A DNA stretch of 64,000 bases. It comes from JAEYKI01 sp036679405. GTDB taxonomy: Bacteria > Bacillota > Clostridia > Christensenellales > Christensenellaceae. Every line of letters begins with the position of its first letter. Position 1 is the first letter of the stretch. The notes under the pieces were generated by a model. It was not told the origin of the DNA. It did no database searches and saw only the letters and a program-made list of their open reading frames with translations. Shown piece after piece: positions 9,701 to 16,628 of this stretch. The stretch covers positions 1 to 64,000 of the forward strand of contig JAVBVZ010000024.1 in assembly GCA_036679405.1 (NCBI GenBank). Reading direction: 5' to 3'. The translations under genes were made by a program, and so were the position numbers.

Positions 9701-9961
9701 GTCAATGGTGGGCCGCGCGCGGCCGTAGACGGTTTCAAAAATGCGCTGCGTAAGCTTTTGGGGGCCCATTACCCACACGCCCATCAGGCCGTGCAGGGAA
9801 AGCGCACGCATAATATGGTTTTCAGTGGTGAGCGTGGCCTGCGGAGGCACCAAAACAATCACGCGCGCCAGCGGGTCTTTTTCCACCTGCGCTTTGATCC
9901 GGGACAGGACATAACCTGCCGATTCCGCCTCCGTTCTCGCACATACAAACTCAACCGCCAT
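6707..9961 (-). CDS. addB: AddB subunit of AddAB helicase-nuclease
   Basis: A 1084-residue partner of AddA that holds the 5'-strand nuclease and the inactivated helicase fold that recognises Chi. The C-terminal nuclease has FKVVDYKTGE, and four iron-sulfur cysteines are visible: one in FSCPFRHYV and three in CTYCDFRSIC near the end. The N-terminus reads AVEFVCARTEAESAG where Bacillus AddB has a GxxGSGKT P-loop, so the Walker A motif seems lost. The gene follows thpR with an 11-base overlap and overlaps addA, forming thpR-addB-addA. Confidence 0.93.
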   Translation of the reverse strand: MAVEFVCARTEAESAGYVLSRIKAQVEKDPLARVIVLVPPQATLTTENHIMRALSLHGLMGVWVMGPQKLTQRIFETVYGRARPTIDMPGKSMVLRRIMGLYGNELAVLGAAVHAQNICMDIAGVIAEMKSMDITPEQIASLGSENGAAGPKLKDLAFLYEKFEETLKDHALTGEDCMNIAAEHVRDCRFIAESDVYILDFGLYTTQMARMVGEIAQTAKNTAVTFLDTHPGDADADLFAPARRERALLQKAAGGAKLVFLPPSGRRQGEAAHVAQNLYAYPHTRLKNPARDVQIIRALDPAQEVAAAAEAIAQLHTKEGIAMGAIAVALGNVSEYETIIKEKFTQASIPFFLDDQRSAQENFIARFLLSALRMAGGRLSKERLLAHIESAFGPGDGDVSVLKNYAFENISGAYGFTHPFADGKAEAARLRCAVPALHFKKRAAAAKTAGELIDLLFAYMLKMGIEERLAAQTEEFIRLELFESAEYFEKAYQKIGEVLEQAKEILKDTEMSPFELADILKSGFEAASIRLIPQGADEVAVGQAGVLRLQDVRALVLLGVNEGKIPNYEEETGILTPAEKEYIMEEILGRPSLSPIERQKLAIYRLLSLPVEKMIFSYHDFSPAGQQQPSSLITRLHEIMDISEESAAQHLGVLRENAMMRAAEELKELADGHGGQEHPYLAAMLAREETRETVLKYERFAARTYAAGQMDKKYAGELYGMGTASVSRYETYFSCPFRHYVLYGLQPRLPRESGIEYLDVGNYVHKVLDGVSKKLKAAGKGWDKATDGELYGLLCESARSARTEEIKYTLDKKNENTLSLLEQELHWALLAIRRQFETSCLTMEETEHHFEMDIAGVRMGGVIDRLDLARIGEETLFKVVDYKTGEKSWSLQDFYEGLALQLVIYMLAGLEYFKQRFPNAQAAGADYFTVKLPLTEVFDPDGVMDKYKMKGLQALAPQEAKQVYGYDGKNVVSLSLRIKKDGAYYAADAKDVYTQKEIGRLMAYAKTLVARAAGEIAGGCIEIGPRPNEKNTLPCTYCDFRSICLIDETDIPDRKEKKTRSDILRHIAEKTEGGGLFDHGDDIH

Positions 9962-10481
9962 ATTTTACCCCGAAATCAGACGTGTGCAGCGGGATATATA
10001 AAAGCTCCCCGTTCTGCCTTACGCTTTCAAACAATACAAGCCGCTCCACTTTGAAAATCTTTTTTTCCAGTTTAACATCCCGGATGTCCCATTTTTTGCC
10101 CGCCTGCCTGACCAGTGTGATATGCGGCAAAAAAGGCCGGGAATCCCGCTTGAATCCTTTGCCTGCCAGCGAATCTTCCAGCGAATCCCTGAGGGAGTGA
10201 AGGGCTTTCAGATCTCCTTTTACCGAGCACCAGACGATTTTAAGGCGGTTCATAAACACCAGTTCATCCAGTTCCAGATAAAAATCACGCACACCCGCGC
10301 AAACGTCGTCCATTGCGCGGGCAATGGCGCCGGCTTCCTTCTGTTCTCCTAAAAATTTAAGCGTTAGGTGAATATTCCTCTGTCTGGCTGCCCGTCCCCC
10401 CGAAAGGCGGGCTACATAATTTGCAGCGCCCCACAATTCATGCAGCGCGCTGCCCGGCTCTATTCCTATAAAAACTCTCAT
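9951..10481 (-). CDS. thpR: RNA 2',3'-cyclic phosphodiesterase (ThpR/LigT family)
   Basis: A 176-residue 2H phosphoesterase. The two catalytic HxTx motifs are H38-L-T-L and H120-I-T-L, and the N-terminus MRVFIGIEP is typical. The ATG at 10479-10481 is preceded by AAAGGAAATC and preferred over the longer frame beginning at 10547. The family opens 2',3'-cyclic phosphates on RNA ends in vitro; the natural substrate is unsettled. It is the first gene of an operon with addB and addA, a link I infer to be transcriptional only. Confidence 0.9.
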   Translation of the reverse strand: MRVFIGIEPGSALHELWGAANYVARLSGGRAARQRNIHLTLKFLGEQKEAGAIARAMDDVCAGVRDFYLELDELVFMNRLKIVWCSVKGDLKALHSLRDSLEDSLAGKGFKRDSRPFLPHITLVRQAGKKWDIRDVKLEKKIFKVERLVLFESVRQNGELLYIPLHTSDFGVKYGG

Positions 10482-10514
10482 GATTTCCTTTGCGTTTGTG
10501 ACGTTCTTGTTTTC

Positions 10515-10544
10515 ATTATATAACAAAAAAACCGCTGCATGCAA
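10515..10544 (-). promoter_or_regulatory. promoter for thpR-addBA
   Basis: TTGCAT (39-44 of the 10500s) and TATAAT (10515-10520) on the minus strand are 18 bases apart, 33 bases before the thpR start. The -35 box lies inside the terminator of the preceding gene, so the two elements are interleaved. Confidence 0.6.
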
Positions 10545-10552
10545 CAACGGCT
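10522..10552 (-). terminator. terminator after the 77-residue protein gene
   Basis: On the minus strand CCGTTG and CAGCGG pair around a seven-base loop and are followed by seven T residues, 18 bases past the stop of the small upstream gene. Confidence 0.7.
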
Positions 10553-10570
10553 CTTGTGTTTGACTTGTAT

Positions 10571-10804
10571 TTACCCTCTGACCAAATAATTCAGCAGAAG
10601 GTTCAAATCTTCAGGCTCCGAAACAATCAGGTCCAGCTCATCGATCTGCGCATCTTTAAACATCTGCGTCAGCGCAATGTACTGGCATAAGGTAGACTTC
10701 AAATTGAGCCTGTCTCCCTCAGAAGTCACAAGTTCCACTTTGCCTTTAGCCTGCTTCAAAACTTCAAAAAACTTCTGCGGTTCCGTGATGTTCTTAATCT
10801 TCAT
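10571..10804 (-). CDS. conserved small hypothetical protein
   Basis: A 77-residue acidic, leucine-rich soluble protein without cysteine pairs, signal peptide or membrane segment. It has its own sigma-A promoter, a strong AAGGAGGG ribosome site and a terminator, so it is a real single-gene unit. I recall similar short proteins in Clostridia with an EGDRLNLKSxLCQY segment like that at residues 29-42, but no function is known to me. The charged pattern may suit a protein-protein interaction domain; that is a guess. Confidence 0.7.
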   Translation of the reverse strand: MKIKNITEPQKFFEVLKQAKGKVELVTSEGDRLNLKSTLCQYIALTQMFKDAQIDELDLIVSEPEDLNLLLNYLVRG

Positions 10805-10867
10805 TCCAGTTCCCTCCTTACAAAATTAATTGTGGGTTTGGGAGGTTCTAGCAACCCCCTAAAAGTG

Positions 10868-10896
10868 ATGATATCACGTTATCAAACCTCTGTCAA
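10868..10896 (-). promoter_or_regulatory. sigma-A promoter for the 77-residue protein gene
   Basis: TTGACA (10891-10896) and TATCAT (10868-10873) on the minus strand with the ideal 17-base spacer. The leader contains a GGGGGTTG/AACCTCCC imperfect hairpin ahead of the ribosome site. Confidence 0.8.
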
Positions 10897-10912
10897 TCGC
10901 TTTTACAAAAGA

Positions 10913-11773
10913 TTAACCTTCATAGGGGATCCCCCATTTTTGCGCCAGGCTTTCTATGGTGCCGTCCCGCTGCATGGAACGGATGGCGTCGTTCATTGCG
11001 GCTTCCACCACATTTTGCGAAGATGGTATGAGTATCCCATAGCCGATCTGCGCCACCGGTTCGCTGATTTTTGTATAAGAAGGCAGATACTGTTTCAAAA
11101 CGGACTCGGGCGCCAAAAAAGCGTCTATCTTTTGCGCGCCCAGATCAAACGCCGCGTCATCCAGACTGAAATACCGCTCGATATCCGCCGTGATATTCAG
11201 GCTTTCCAGATAGCCGTTTGCCGTTGCAAGCGGGATTGCGGAATTTAAAATACCGATTTTCTTTCCGTTTAGGGCTGAAAGCGTGCTGATGGAAGGCTCC
11301 GCCACCGCGGCGTCAACATTTTCCGTATAATACGGGTCGGTCAGTGTAAAACCGCTTACCCGGTCGGTATCCTGCGCCAAAAAACCGAGGGCGATGTCTA
11401 CCCGGTCGTATTTAATGGCGGCGCCCGCGTCTTCCGAAGCGATCCCCACAAACTCTACGGGTTTGTCCGTCTGCAAAACACGGCTGACCACCTCTTTTGC
11501 AACGTCCGCATCAAAGCCTTCGATCTCTCCGGATTCCCCGACCTGCCCGAAGCCCGCAATGTCCGTACGTATGCCTACGCGCACGGTTTCAGCCTGCGCC
11601 AGAAAGCTTGATTCAATATTCCCGCGCATGGCCAGGCTGGCGATCACCGCAATTGCCGTGATGACCGCTCCGGCTATGATCAGCAGCCGTATCAGCTGCG
11701 ATTTATTGATATTGGAAAAAGTTTCGCGGCTTATTATGGATGTAAGCCTCTTTTTTTGTTCACGTACCCTCAA
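10913..11773 (-). CDS. membrane-anchored extracellular solute-binding protein, family 3
   Basis: A 286-residue protein with the fold pattern of amino-acid ABC transporter binding proteins: VRVGIRTDIAGFG, GEIEGFDADVAKEVV, DIALGFLAQDTDR, and LNGKKIGILNS. One hydrophobic helix near residues 30-49 follows a basic cytoplasmic segment and lacks a lipobox, so it is anchored as an uncleaved signal or single span. I chose the TTG at 11771-11773 because AGGAG lies eight bases upstream; a TTG at 11800 has no ribosome site. No permease or ATPase gene is adjacent, so it may serve an unlinked transporter or act as a sensor-like binding protein. Confidence 0.82.
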   Translation of the reverse strand: MRVREQKKRLTSIISRETFSNINKSQLIRLLIIAGAVITAIAVIASLAMRGNIESSFLAQAETVRVGIRTDIAGFGQVGESGEIEGFDADVAKEVVSRVLQTDKPVEFVGIASEDAGAAIKYDRVDIALGFLAQDTDRVSGFTLTDPYYTENVDAAVAEPSISTLSALNGKKIGILNSAIPLATANGYLESLNITADIERYFSLDDAAFDLGAQKIDAFLAPESVLKQYLPSYTKISEPVAQIGYGILIPSSQNVVEAAMNDAIRSMQRDGTIESLAQKWGIPYEG

Positions 11774-11936
11774 AGCGCTCCGCTCCTGTTCTTTTCTCAA
11801 GAATTTATGCCCATTATATCATAATTTTAAAGGTTGTGTATTGAAAAAGAATGTTTCCTGTGCTACTATCGGCGTATAAGAAAAGATTGGCTTTTGGGCA
11901 GATACTGCGCCAAAATGCCGCGGAGTTGAAAGTTTT

Positions 11937-12656
11937 ATGGAAAACAGACAAATACGTTCCATTCTGGTACTGGGAGATTCCATTTCCAGAGGGGTCGTAT
12001 ACAATGAAGAAAAAAAACGCTATGTTTTTTTTAAGGAAGGGTTTATAAACAGCGTTTCCCGCCTGCTGCGGGTGCCCGTCCATAATTTGTCCAAATTCGG
12101 AAGCACCGTAAAAAACGGCATGTCTTTGCTGAGCGAAAAGTTCAGCTCGCTCGAACCGGACATTGTTCTTATCGAATACGGCGGCAACGACTGCGACTTT
12201 GACTGGGAAGACGTTGCCCGGCGGCCCCAGGCCGACCATCAGCCGCAGGCCACGCTGGAAAATTATAAAAAATCGCTCATCAAAACCATTTCTTATATCA
12301 AAGAAAAAGGTAAAACGCCGGTCTTGATGAACCTGCCGCCTTTAAACGACACCGCTTATTTTAAATGGTTTACCCAGGGCAGCGCTGAAAAAGGCGAGCA
12401 GATATTGAAATGGCTGAAAGACAAAAGCCGTATTTACTGGTGGCAGGAGCAGTATTCCTGTTCGGTGGAAGACGCGGCCCGGAGGACCGGGGCCCGCCTC
12501 ATTAACGTACGTTCCGAATTTTTAAAAACCGGAGACTATAAAAGCTTTTTATGCCAGGACGGCATCCACCCCAATGAAAAAGGGCAGATGCTCATTTCAA
12601 AAGTGCTGGAAGAATATATTTTAAAAAATGCGTCCTACCTGTTTTCGGCAACATAA
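11937..12656 (+). CDS. SGNH/GDSL-family hydrolase
   Basis: A 239-residue hydrolase with the SGNH blocks: GDS15 in VLGDSIS, GGND at residues 82-85, and D208-G-I-H211 in the last block, which supply the serine, oxyanion and acid-base residues. No signal peptide or membrane helix, so probably cytoplasmic. The family includes lysophospholipases, carbohydrate esterases and acyl hydrolases; the substrate cannot be assigned. The start ATG has GGAG about 11 bases upstream. Its last 22 bases overlap the convergent end of ispE. Confidence 0.88.
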   Translation: MENRQIRSILVLGDSISRGVVYNEEKKRYVFFKEGFINSVSRLLRVPVHNLSKFGSTVKNGMSLLSEKFSSLEPDIVLIEYGGNDCDFDWEDVARRPQADHQPQATLENYKKSLIKTISYIKEKGKTPVLMNLPPLNDTAYFKWFTQGSAEKGEQILKWLKDKSRIYWWQEQYSCSVEDAARRTGARLINVRSEFLKTGDYKSFLCQDGIHPNEKGQMLISKVLEEYILKNASYLFSAT

Positions 12657-13462
12657 GCAAAATCAACAAAAGGCAGTTTTAAAAGCCGTTCCTGCTCTGC
12701 CAGGGCGGCTTTTTTGTCTGTATATACGCCAAAAACACAGCTGCCGCTCCCGGTGACATGCGCGCAGGCCGCCCCGCGCATCTGCGACAGGATCTTTTTG
12801 CTGTCCGGGCATAAATGCAGGGCCGCGGGCGCAAGGTCGTTTCCCGCACAGCGGACGTACCCGCCCATATCCCCGGCCGCCAGCGCGTCCACCACGCCTG
12901 TAAGGTCGGTATCCGGTTTTGAAAGCCGGTGATACGCTTCATATGCTTCTTTTGTATTGACGCCGCCGGCGGGTTTTGCCAGCAGATAAACCATTTCAAG
13001 ATTGTTTTGCAGGGGCAAAAGGATCTCTCCCGTTCCCTGCGCGCGTGCGCAGCCGCCCAGAATGAAAAAAGGCACGTCCGCGCCCACCTGCCGTCCGAGG
13101 GCAATCAGCTCTCCTCCCGAAAGGCCGGTACCATACAGAATATCCAGCGCGCGGAGCACGGCAGCCGCGTCGCTGCTGCCGCCGCCGAGTCCCGCCTGCG
13201 CGGGAATATTTTTTTCAACATGGATCTCGGCACCTCCCCCGGTACGGGTATAGGCAAAAAACGCGCGGGCCGCCAGGACCAGCGTATTTTCTTTTGGAAG
13301 AGGGCTGTTTGACGTTACGCAAAGAGCGCCGCTTATCTCAATGCGGATCTTGTCGCACAGCGAGATCTCCTGCATCACCATATCCAGTTCATGGTAGCCG
13401 TCCGGCCGCCTGCCGGTAACTTTGAGCGCCAGATTCAGCTTGGCGCAAGCGAAAACATCCAT
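12635..13462 (-). CDS. ispE: 4-diphosphocytidyl-2-C-methyl-D-erythritol kinase
   Basis: A 275-residue GHMP kinase of the MEP isoprenoid pathway, phosphorylating CDP-methylerythritol at the 2-hydroxyl. The ATP loop PAQAGLGGGSSDAA spans residues 87-100, the N-terminal ACAKLNLALKVTGRRPDGYH motif is typical of IspE, and HVTGSGSCVFG is the third GHMP motif. No ribosome site precedes the ATG, which lies only six bases after a TATAAT. It therefore looks leaderless and shares a palindromic promoter with the divergent methyltransferase gene. Confidence 0.95.
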   Translation of the reverse strand: MDVFACAKLNLALKVTGRRPDGYHELDMVMQEISLCDKIRIEISGALCVTSNSPLPKENTLVLAARAFFAYTRTGGGAEIHVEKNIPAQAGLGGGSSDAAAVLRALDILYGTGLSGGELIALGRQVGADVPFFILGGCARAQGTGEILLPLQNNLEMVYLLAKPAGGVNTKEAYEAYHRLSKPDTDLTGVVDALAAGDMGGYVRCAGNDLAPAALHLCPDSKKILSQMRGAACAHVTGSGSCVFGVYTDKKAALAEQERLLKLPFVDFAYVAENR

Positions 13463-13467
13463 ATAAA

Positions 13468-13491
13468 TATTATAGCATTTGTGCTATAATA
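13468..13491. promoter_or_regulatory. palindromic bidirectional promoter, ispE / methyltransferase
   Basis: A perfect 10-base inverted repeat, TATTATAGCA (13468-13477) and TGCTATAATA (13482-13491), separated by four bases. Each arm reads TGCTATAAT outward, an extended -10 element. On both strands the TATAAT ends exactly six bases before an ATG (13462 for ispE, 13497 for the methyltransferase). Neither ATG has a Shine-Dalgarno sequence. No good -35 hexamer is seen in either direction. Confidence 0.8.
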
Positions 13492-13496
13492 ACGCT

Positions 13497-14345
13497 ATGT
13501 TTAAGACGACCGATTTTACCGATTACACCCTGCTTGATACCGGGGACGGCATGAAGCTGGAGCGCTGGAAAAACGTAACGCTTGCCCGCCCGGACCCGCA
13601 GGTGATTTGGGAAAAACAGCGGCCCGGCCTTTGGGAAAAGGTGGACGCCCGCTATATCCGCAGCGCCCGGGGCGGAGGACGCTGGGAATTCATGCGCGGC
13701 CTGCCCTCCAAATGGACGGTTTCCTACAAGGCGCTTTCCTTTGCCGTGCGTCCCACCGGCTTTAAGCACATGGGCCTCTTTCCCGAACAGGCGGCCAACT
13801 GGGATTTCATGGGTCAGAAGATCCTGGAAGCGGGCCGCCCCATCCGCGTTTTGAATCTTTTTGCGTACACGGGCGGAGCAACCGTTGCCTGCGCCTCCGC
13901 CGGCGCACAGGTCGTGCATGTGGACGCCGCCAAAAGCATGGTTGCCTGGGCAAAAGAGAATATTGCCTTAAACCGTCTTTCAGACCGCCCGGTCCGGTTT
14001 ATTGTGGACGACTGCCTTAAGTTTGTTCTGCGGGAAGGCCGCCGGGGCAACCGCTATGATGCCGTTATTATGGACCCGCCTTCCTACGGACGTTCGGACG
14101 GCGGCGTTTTCAAAGTGGAAAACGACCTTTTTTTTCTGATCCGCGAAGTGGCGAAGCTCCTTTCGGACGATCCGCTTTTCTTTATACTGAATTCATATAC
14201 AACCGGGCTTTCTTCGGTGGTAAGTGCAAACCTTTTGTCTCTTTGCCTGCCCAAAGGCAGCATCCAGGCGGGCGACCTCTGCCTGCCCGTGGAAGGCCAG
14301 GATGTTCTTTTGCCCTGCGGTACGACCACACGGTGGCAGCCATGA
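13497..14345 (+). CDS. class I SAM-dependent methyltransferase, RlmI/RlmK-like
   Basis: A 282-residue Rossmann methyltransferase. The SAM-binding loop VLNLFAYTGGATVACA is followed by an acidic VDAAKSM strand, and the catalytic motif MDPPSYGR is of the DPPxY type found in rRNA cytosine methyltransferases such as RlmI. It lacks a PUA domain at the N-terminus, so the target is uncertain. The ATG at 13497 is chosen over the frame start at 13479 because the -10 element lies between them. Its stop overlaps the next start as ATGA, implying translational coupling with a pseudouridine synthase and a shared rRNA or tRNA modification role. Confidence 0.85.
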   Translation: MFKTTDFTDYTLLDTGDGMKLERWKNVTLARPDPQVIWEKQRPGLWEKVDARYIRSARGGGRWEFMRGLPSKWTVSYKALSFAVRPTGFKHMGLFPEQAANWDFMGQKILEAGRPIRVLNLFAYTGGATVACASAGAQVVHVDAAKSMVAWAKENIALNRLSDRPVRFIVDDCLKFVLREGRRGNRYDAVIMDPPSYGRSDGGVFKVENDLFFLIREVAKLLSDDPLFFILNSYTTGLSSVVSANLLSLCLPKGSIQAGDLCLPVEGQDVLLPCGTTTRWQP

Positions 14346-15001
14346 TCCTTTTTGAAGACAACCATCTTCTGGTAGCCGTAAAACCCCAAAACATGCCCAC
14401 CCAGGCCGACGCTTCGGGCGACGAAGATTTTTTATCCCTTCTAAAAAAATATATCAAGGAAAAATATAACAAACCCGGGAACGTGTATCTGGGCCTGGTA
14501 CACCGCCTGGACCGTCCCGCCGGCGGCGTGATGGTATTTGCGCGAACCTCCAAAGCGGCCGCGCGCCTCAGCCGCCAGATGAAAGAATTCCGCATGCAGA
14601 AAAACTATGCGGCCGTTGTCCCGTCCGGTCTGCCGCCCGCGGCCGACCTTGAAGACTATCTTTTAAAAGACCAGGAAGCAAATATTTCCCGCGTGGTGCC
14701 CAAAGGCACCCCGGGCGCAAAAATTGCCCGCCTGCATTATGAAGAGATCCTCTCTTCCCCCGGTTATTCCCTGCTGGATATCTCCCTTCAAACCGGACGC
14801 AGCCACCAGATCAGGGTGCAGCTGGCCCATGCGGGCGCCCCTTTGGCCGGAGATGTGAAATACGGCGGGAGCCGCGCCGAAAAACTATGCCTGTGGTCCC
14901 GCAAACTGACGTTTGACCATCCCGTGACCGGCAAGCCTTTAACCTTCCTTGCGCCGCCGCCCGCTTATCCGCCCTGGAACCTTTTTACCGGATGCTTTTA
15001 A
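14342..15001 (+). CDS. RluA-family pseudouridine synthase
   Basis: A 219-residue RluA/RsuA-type synthase without an S4 domain. The catalytic aspartate is in HRLDRPAGGVMVFARTSKAA, with the later TGRSHQIRVQLAH motif. Translation begins at the ATG of the ATGA overlap at 14342-14345; the longer upstream frame is the shadow of the methyltransferase. It isomerises uridine in rRNA or tRNA, exact position unknown. It forms a two-gene operon with the upstream methyltransferase. Confidence 0.9.
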   Translation: MILFEDNHLLVAVKPQNMPTQADASGDEDFLSLLKKYIKEKYNKPGNVYLGLVHRLDRPAGGVMVFARTSKAAARLSRQMKEFRMQKNYAAVVPSGLPPAADLEDYLLKDQEANISRVVPKGTPGAKIARLHYEEILSSPGYSLLDISLQTGRSHQIRVQLAHAGAPLAGDVKYGGSRAEKLCLWSRKLTFDHPVTGKPLTFLAPPPAYPPWNLFTGCF

Positions 15002-15032
15002 TTGTAAACCTTTTTTTATTTTTGGTTGACAT
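15001..15032 (+). promoter_or_regulatory. BirA-type biotin operator upstream of bioY
   Basis: TTGTAAAC and GTTGACAT form an imperfect inverted repeat separated by 15 bases, matching the known Firmicutes BirA signal of the TTGTTAAC-N15-GTTAACAA type. The right half contains the -35 hexamer TTGACA, so bound BirA with biotinyl-AMP would block polymerase. This fits the downstream biotin transporter. The left half overlaps the stop of the pseudouridine synthase gene. Confidence 0.82.
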
Positions 15033-15054
15033 TTGACCGGGTGCAGTGTATACT
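15026..15054 (+). promoter_or_regulatory. sigma-A promoter of bioY
   Basis: TTGACA (15026-15031) and TATACT (15049-15054) with a 17-base spacer. An 8-base inverted repeat ATACTCCT/AGGAGTAT (15050-15057 and 15070-15077) links the -10 region to the ribosome site AAGGAG. Confidence 0.88.
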
Positions 15055-15083
15055 CCTCCTAGACAAAAAAGGAGTATGCATTC

Positions 15084-15626
15084 ATGAAAACACGCAATCT
15101 TGTTTTGACCGCGCTGTTCGCGGCCCTCACCGTTATTTTTTCCGCTATATCCATTCCCATCCCCTTAAGCCCTGTTCCTTTCTCGCTTTCCGTTGTCGCC
15201 ATTTTCCTGGCCGGCGCCCTGCTTCCCAAAAAGCAGGCGGCGATAGCGCAGGTCGTTTATCTGCTGCTCGGCATAGCCGGGCTGCCCGTGTTCAGCGAGA
15301 TGCGCGGAGGCATCGGCATTATTGCGGGTCCGACGGGCGGCTACCTGATCGCTTATCCTTTCATGGCCTGGCTGATCGCCTTTCTCATTGAAAAAACCGG
15401 CAAGCGCAATTTTGCCGCTTATTTTCTTTCAATGGCGGCGGGGCTGGCCCTTTTGTACGGGGTGGGGACCATGTGGCTCTCTTTTTCGGCCGCGCTGCCT
15501 TTCACCGCGGCGCTCTCCGTGGGCGTCATTCCTTTTGTGGTGCCCGACATCATAAAGGCGGTGCTTGCTTCCCTCCTTGCCCTTGCGCTGTATAAAGTGA
15601 TGGCAAAAAGAACCGCCGGCGCCTGA
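15084..15626 (+). CDS. bioY: biotin transporter BioY (ECF S component)
   Basis: A 180-residue integral membrane protein with about six hydrophobic helices. The pattern TALFAALTVIFSAISIPIPLSPVPFSL at the start, LLLGIAGLPVFS, and GPTGGYLIAYPFMAWLIAF are BioY hallmarks. It binds biotin and works with the shared ECF energising module, which is not in this window. A BirA operator lies over the promoter, so expression should fall when biotin is plentiful. Biotin taken up is needed by AccB encoded about 20 kb downstream. No biotin synthesis genes are seen here. Confidence 0.96.
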   Translation: MKTRNLVLTALFAALTVIFSAISIPIPLSPVPFSLSVVAIFLAGALLPKKQAAIAQVVYLLLGIAGLPVFSEMRGGIGIIAGPTGGYLIAYPFMAWLIAFLIEKTGKRNFAAYFLSMAAGLALLYGVGTMWLSFSAALPFTAALSVGVIPFVVPDIIKAVLASLLALALYKVMAKRTAGA

Positions 15627-15686
15627 CTGCCTGCCCGGCAAACGGAGGACCTCTTAAAAAAACGCGCCCCTGTTTTAAGGCGGTTT

Positions 15687-15719
15687 CAATATAAAAAAGG
15701 GCCTGAAGGCCCTTTTTTA
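15687..15719. terminator. bidirectional terminator between bioY and rluA-type gene
   Basis: AAAAAAGGGCC and GGCCCTTTTTT pair around a TGAA loop. Placed between convergent bioY and the second pseudouridine synthase gene, it can serve both. Confidence 0.92.
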
Positions 15720-16625
15720 TATGTCCACATATGGAAAATTGATCTTGTCCGTTTCTATGGCTTTCCCGTCCAGATAACTCAGCAAATTGCCGCGCCCGGT
15801 AAAAAACTTGAGCCGGACGGCCCAAAGGGCCTGGTAGCGGACACCGTAACGTTTATTGGCCCGCCGGTCCCCGTATTTGTCGTCTCCCAGAACGGGAATG
15901 CCTATACTGGCGAGATGCGCGCGTATCTGGTGCGTCCGTCCGGTGACCAGTTCTACCTCCAGCAGGCTTAGATCCCCGTTGGTTTTTAAAAGCCGGTACC
16001 GGGTCACGATGGGCAGCGCGGTTTTTGTCAGGCGGTCGGTTATGCGCACTTTGGACGCGCTTGCGTTTTTCACCAGATGCCCGTGCAGTTCGTCCGCATC
16101 TTTGGGCGGTTTGCCTACCACGATTGTTTTATAAAATTTAGAGATCCGCCGCTGCGCAAAAGCCTGGGTGATCAGTTCAAAATATTCCGCACTCTTGGAA
16201 AAAACGGTGAGCCCGCCGGTGTTGTGATCCAGGCGGTGGCAGGCCAGTGGAACGTTGCCCGTTTCCTTAAAATAAAGGTTCTTCTCCTGCATATATTTTA
16301 CGGCCAGGGTTTGCAGCGTCGGTTTTCCGTCGTCCTTGTCTTCCACCACCGAAATGCCCGGCTGTTTGTTGATCACCATGATATTGGCGTCTTCATACGC
16401 AATATCCAGTGCAGGGTAGGGCTCGGCGCCGGGCGGAAGATAGACTTCCACAATATCCCCCCGGGACACGCACGTATCTTTTTTGGTCCGCACGCCGTTT
16501 ATCTTTATGTCGCCTTTTTTCAGGATTTTTTTTGCATCCCCCGTTTTGAGCCCGGGCAGCATTTGGGTTATGCAGGCAAGCAGCCCGTTTTGGTCCTGCC
16601 CCTGGGGTATTTCCAGTTTCACCAT
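15717..16625 (-). CDS. RluA-family pseudouridine synthase with S4 domain
   Basis: A 302-residue synthase. An S4 RNA-binding domain occupies roughly residues 15-70 (KKILKKGDIKINGVRTKKD), followed by the catalytic domain with HRLDHNTGGLTVFSKS and TGRTHQIRAHLASIGIPVLGDDKYG. This is the RluD/RluC type acting on 23S rRNA or tRNA. It is a second, separate paralogue from the shorter enzyme at 14342. It lies four bases downstream of the nitroreductase gene and is probably the last gene of that operon. Confidence 0.92.
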   Translation of the reverse strand: MVKLEIPQGQDQNGLLACITQMLPGLKTGDAKKILKKGDIKINGVRTKKDTCVSRGDIVEVYLPPGAEPYPALDIAYEDANIMVINKQPGISVVEDKDDGKPTLQTLAVKYMQEKNLYFKETGNVPLACHRLDHNTGGLTVFSKSAEYFELITQAFAQRRISKFYKTIVVGKPPKDADELHGHLVKNASASKVRITDRLTKTALPIVTRYRLLKTNGDLSLLEVELVTGRTHQIRAHLASIGIPVLGDDKYGDRRANKRYGVRYQALWAVRLKFFTGRGNLLSYLDGKAIETDKINFPYVDI

Positions 16626-16628
16626 AAC

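Noticed and set aside
12635..12656. Possible frameshift where the SGNH hydrolase and ispE ends overlap
   Set aside because: Both proteins have normal C-termini; a short convergent overlap is ordinary.
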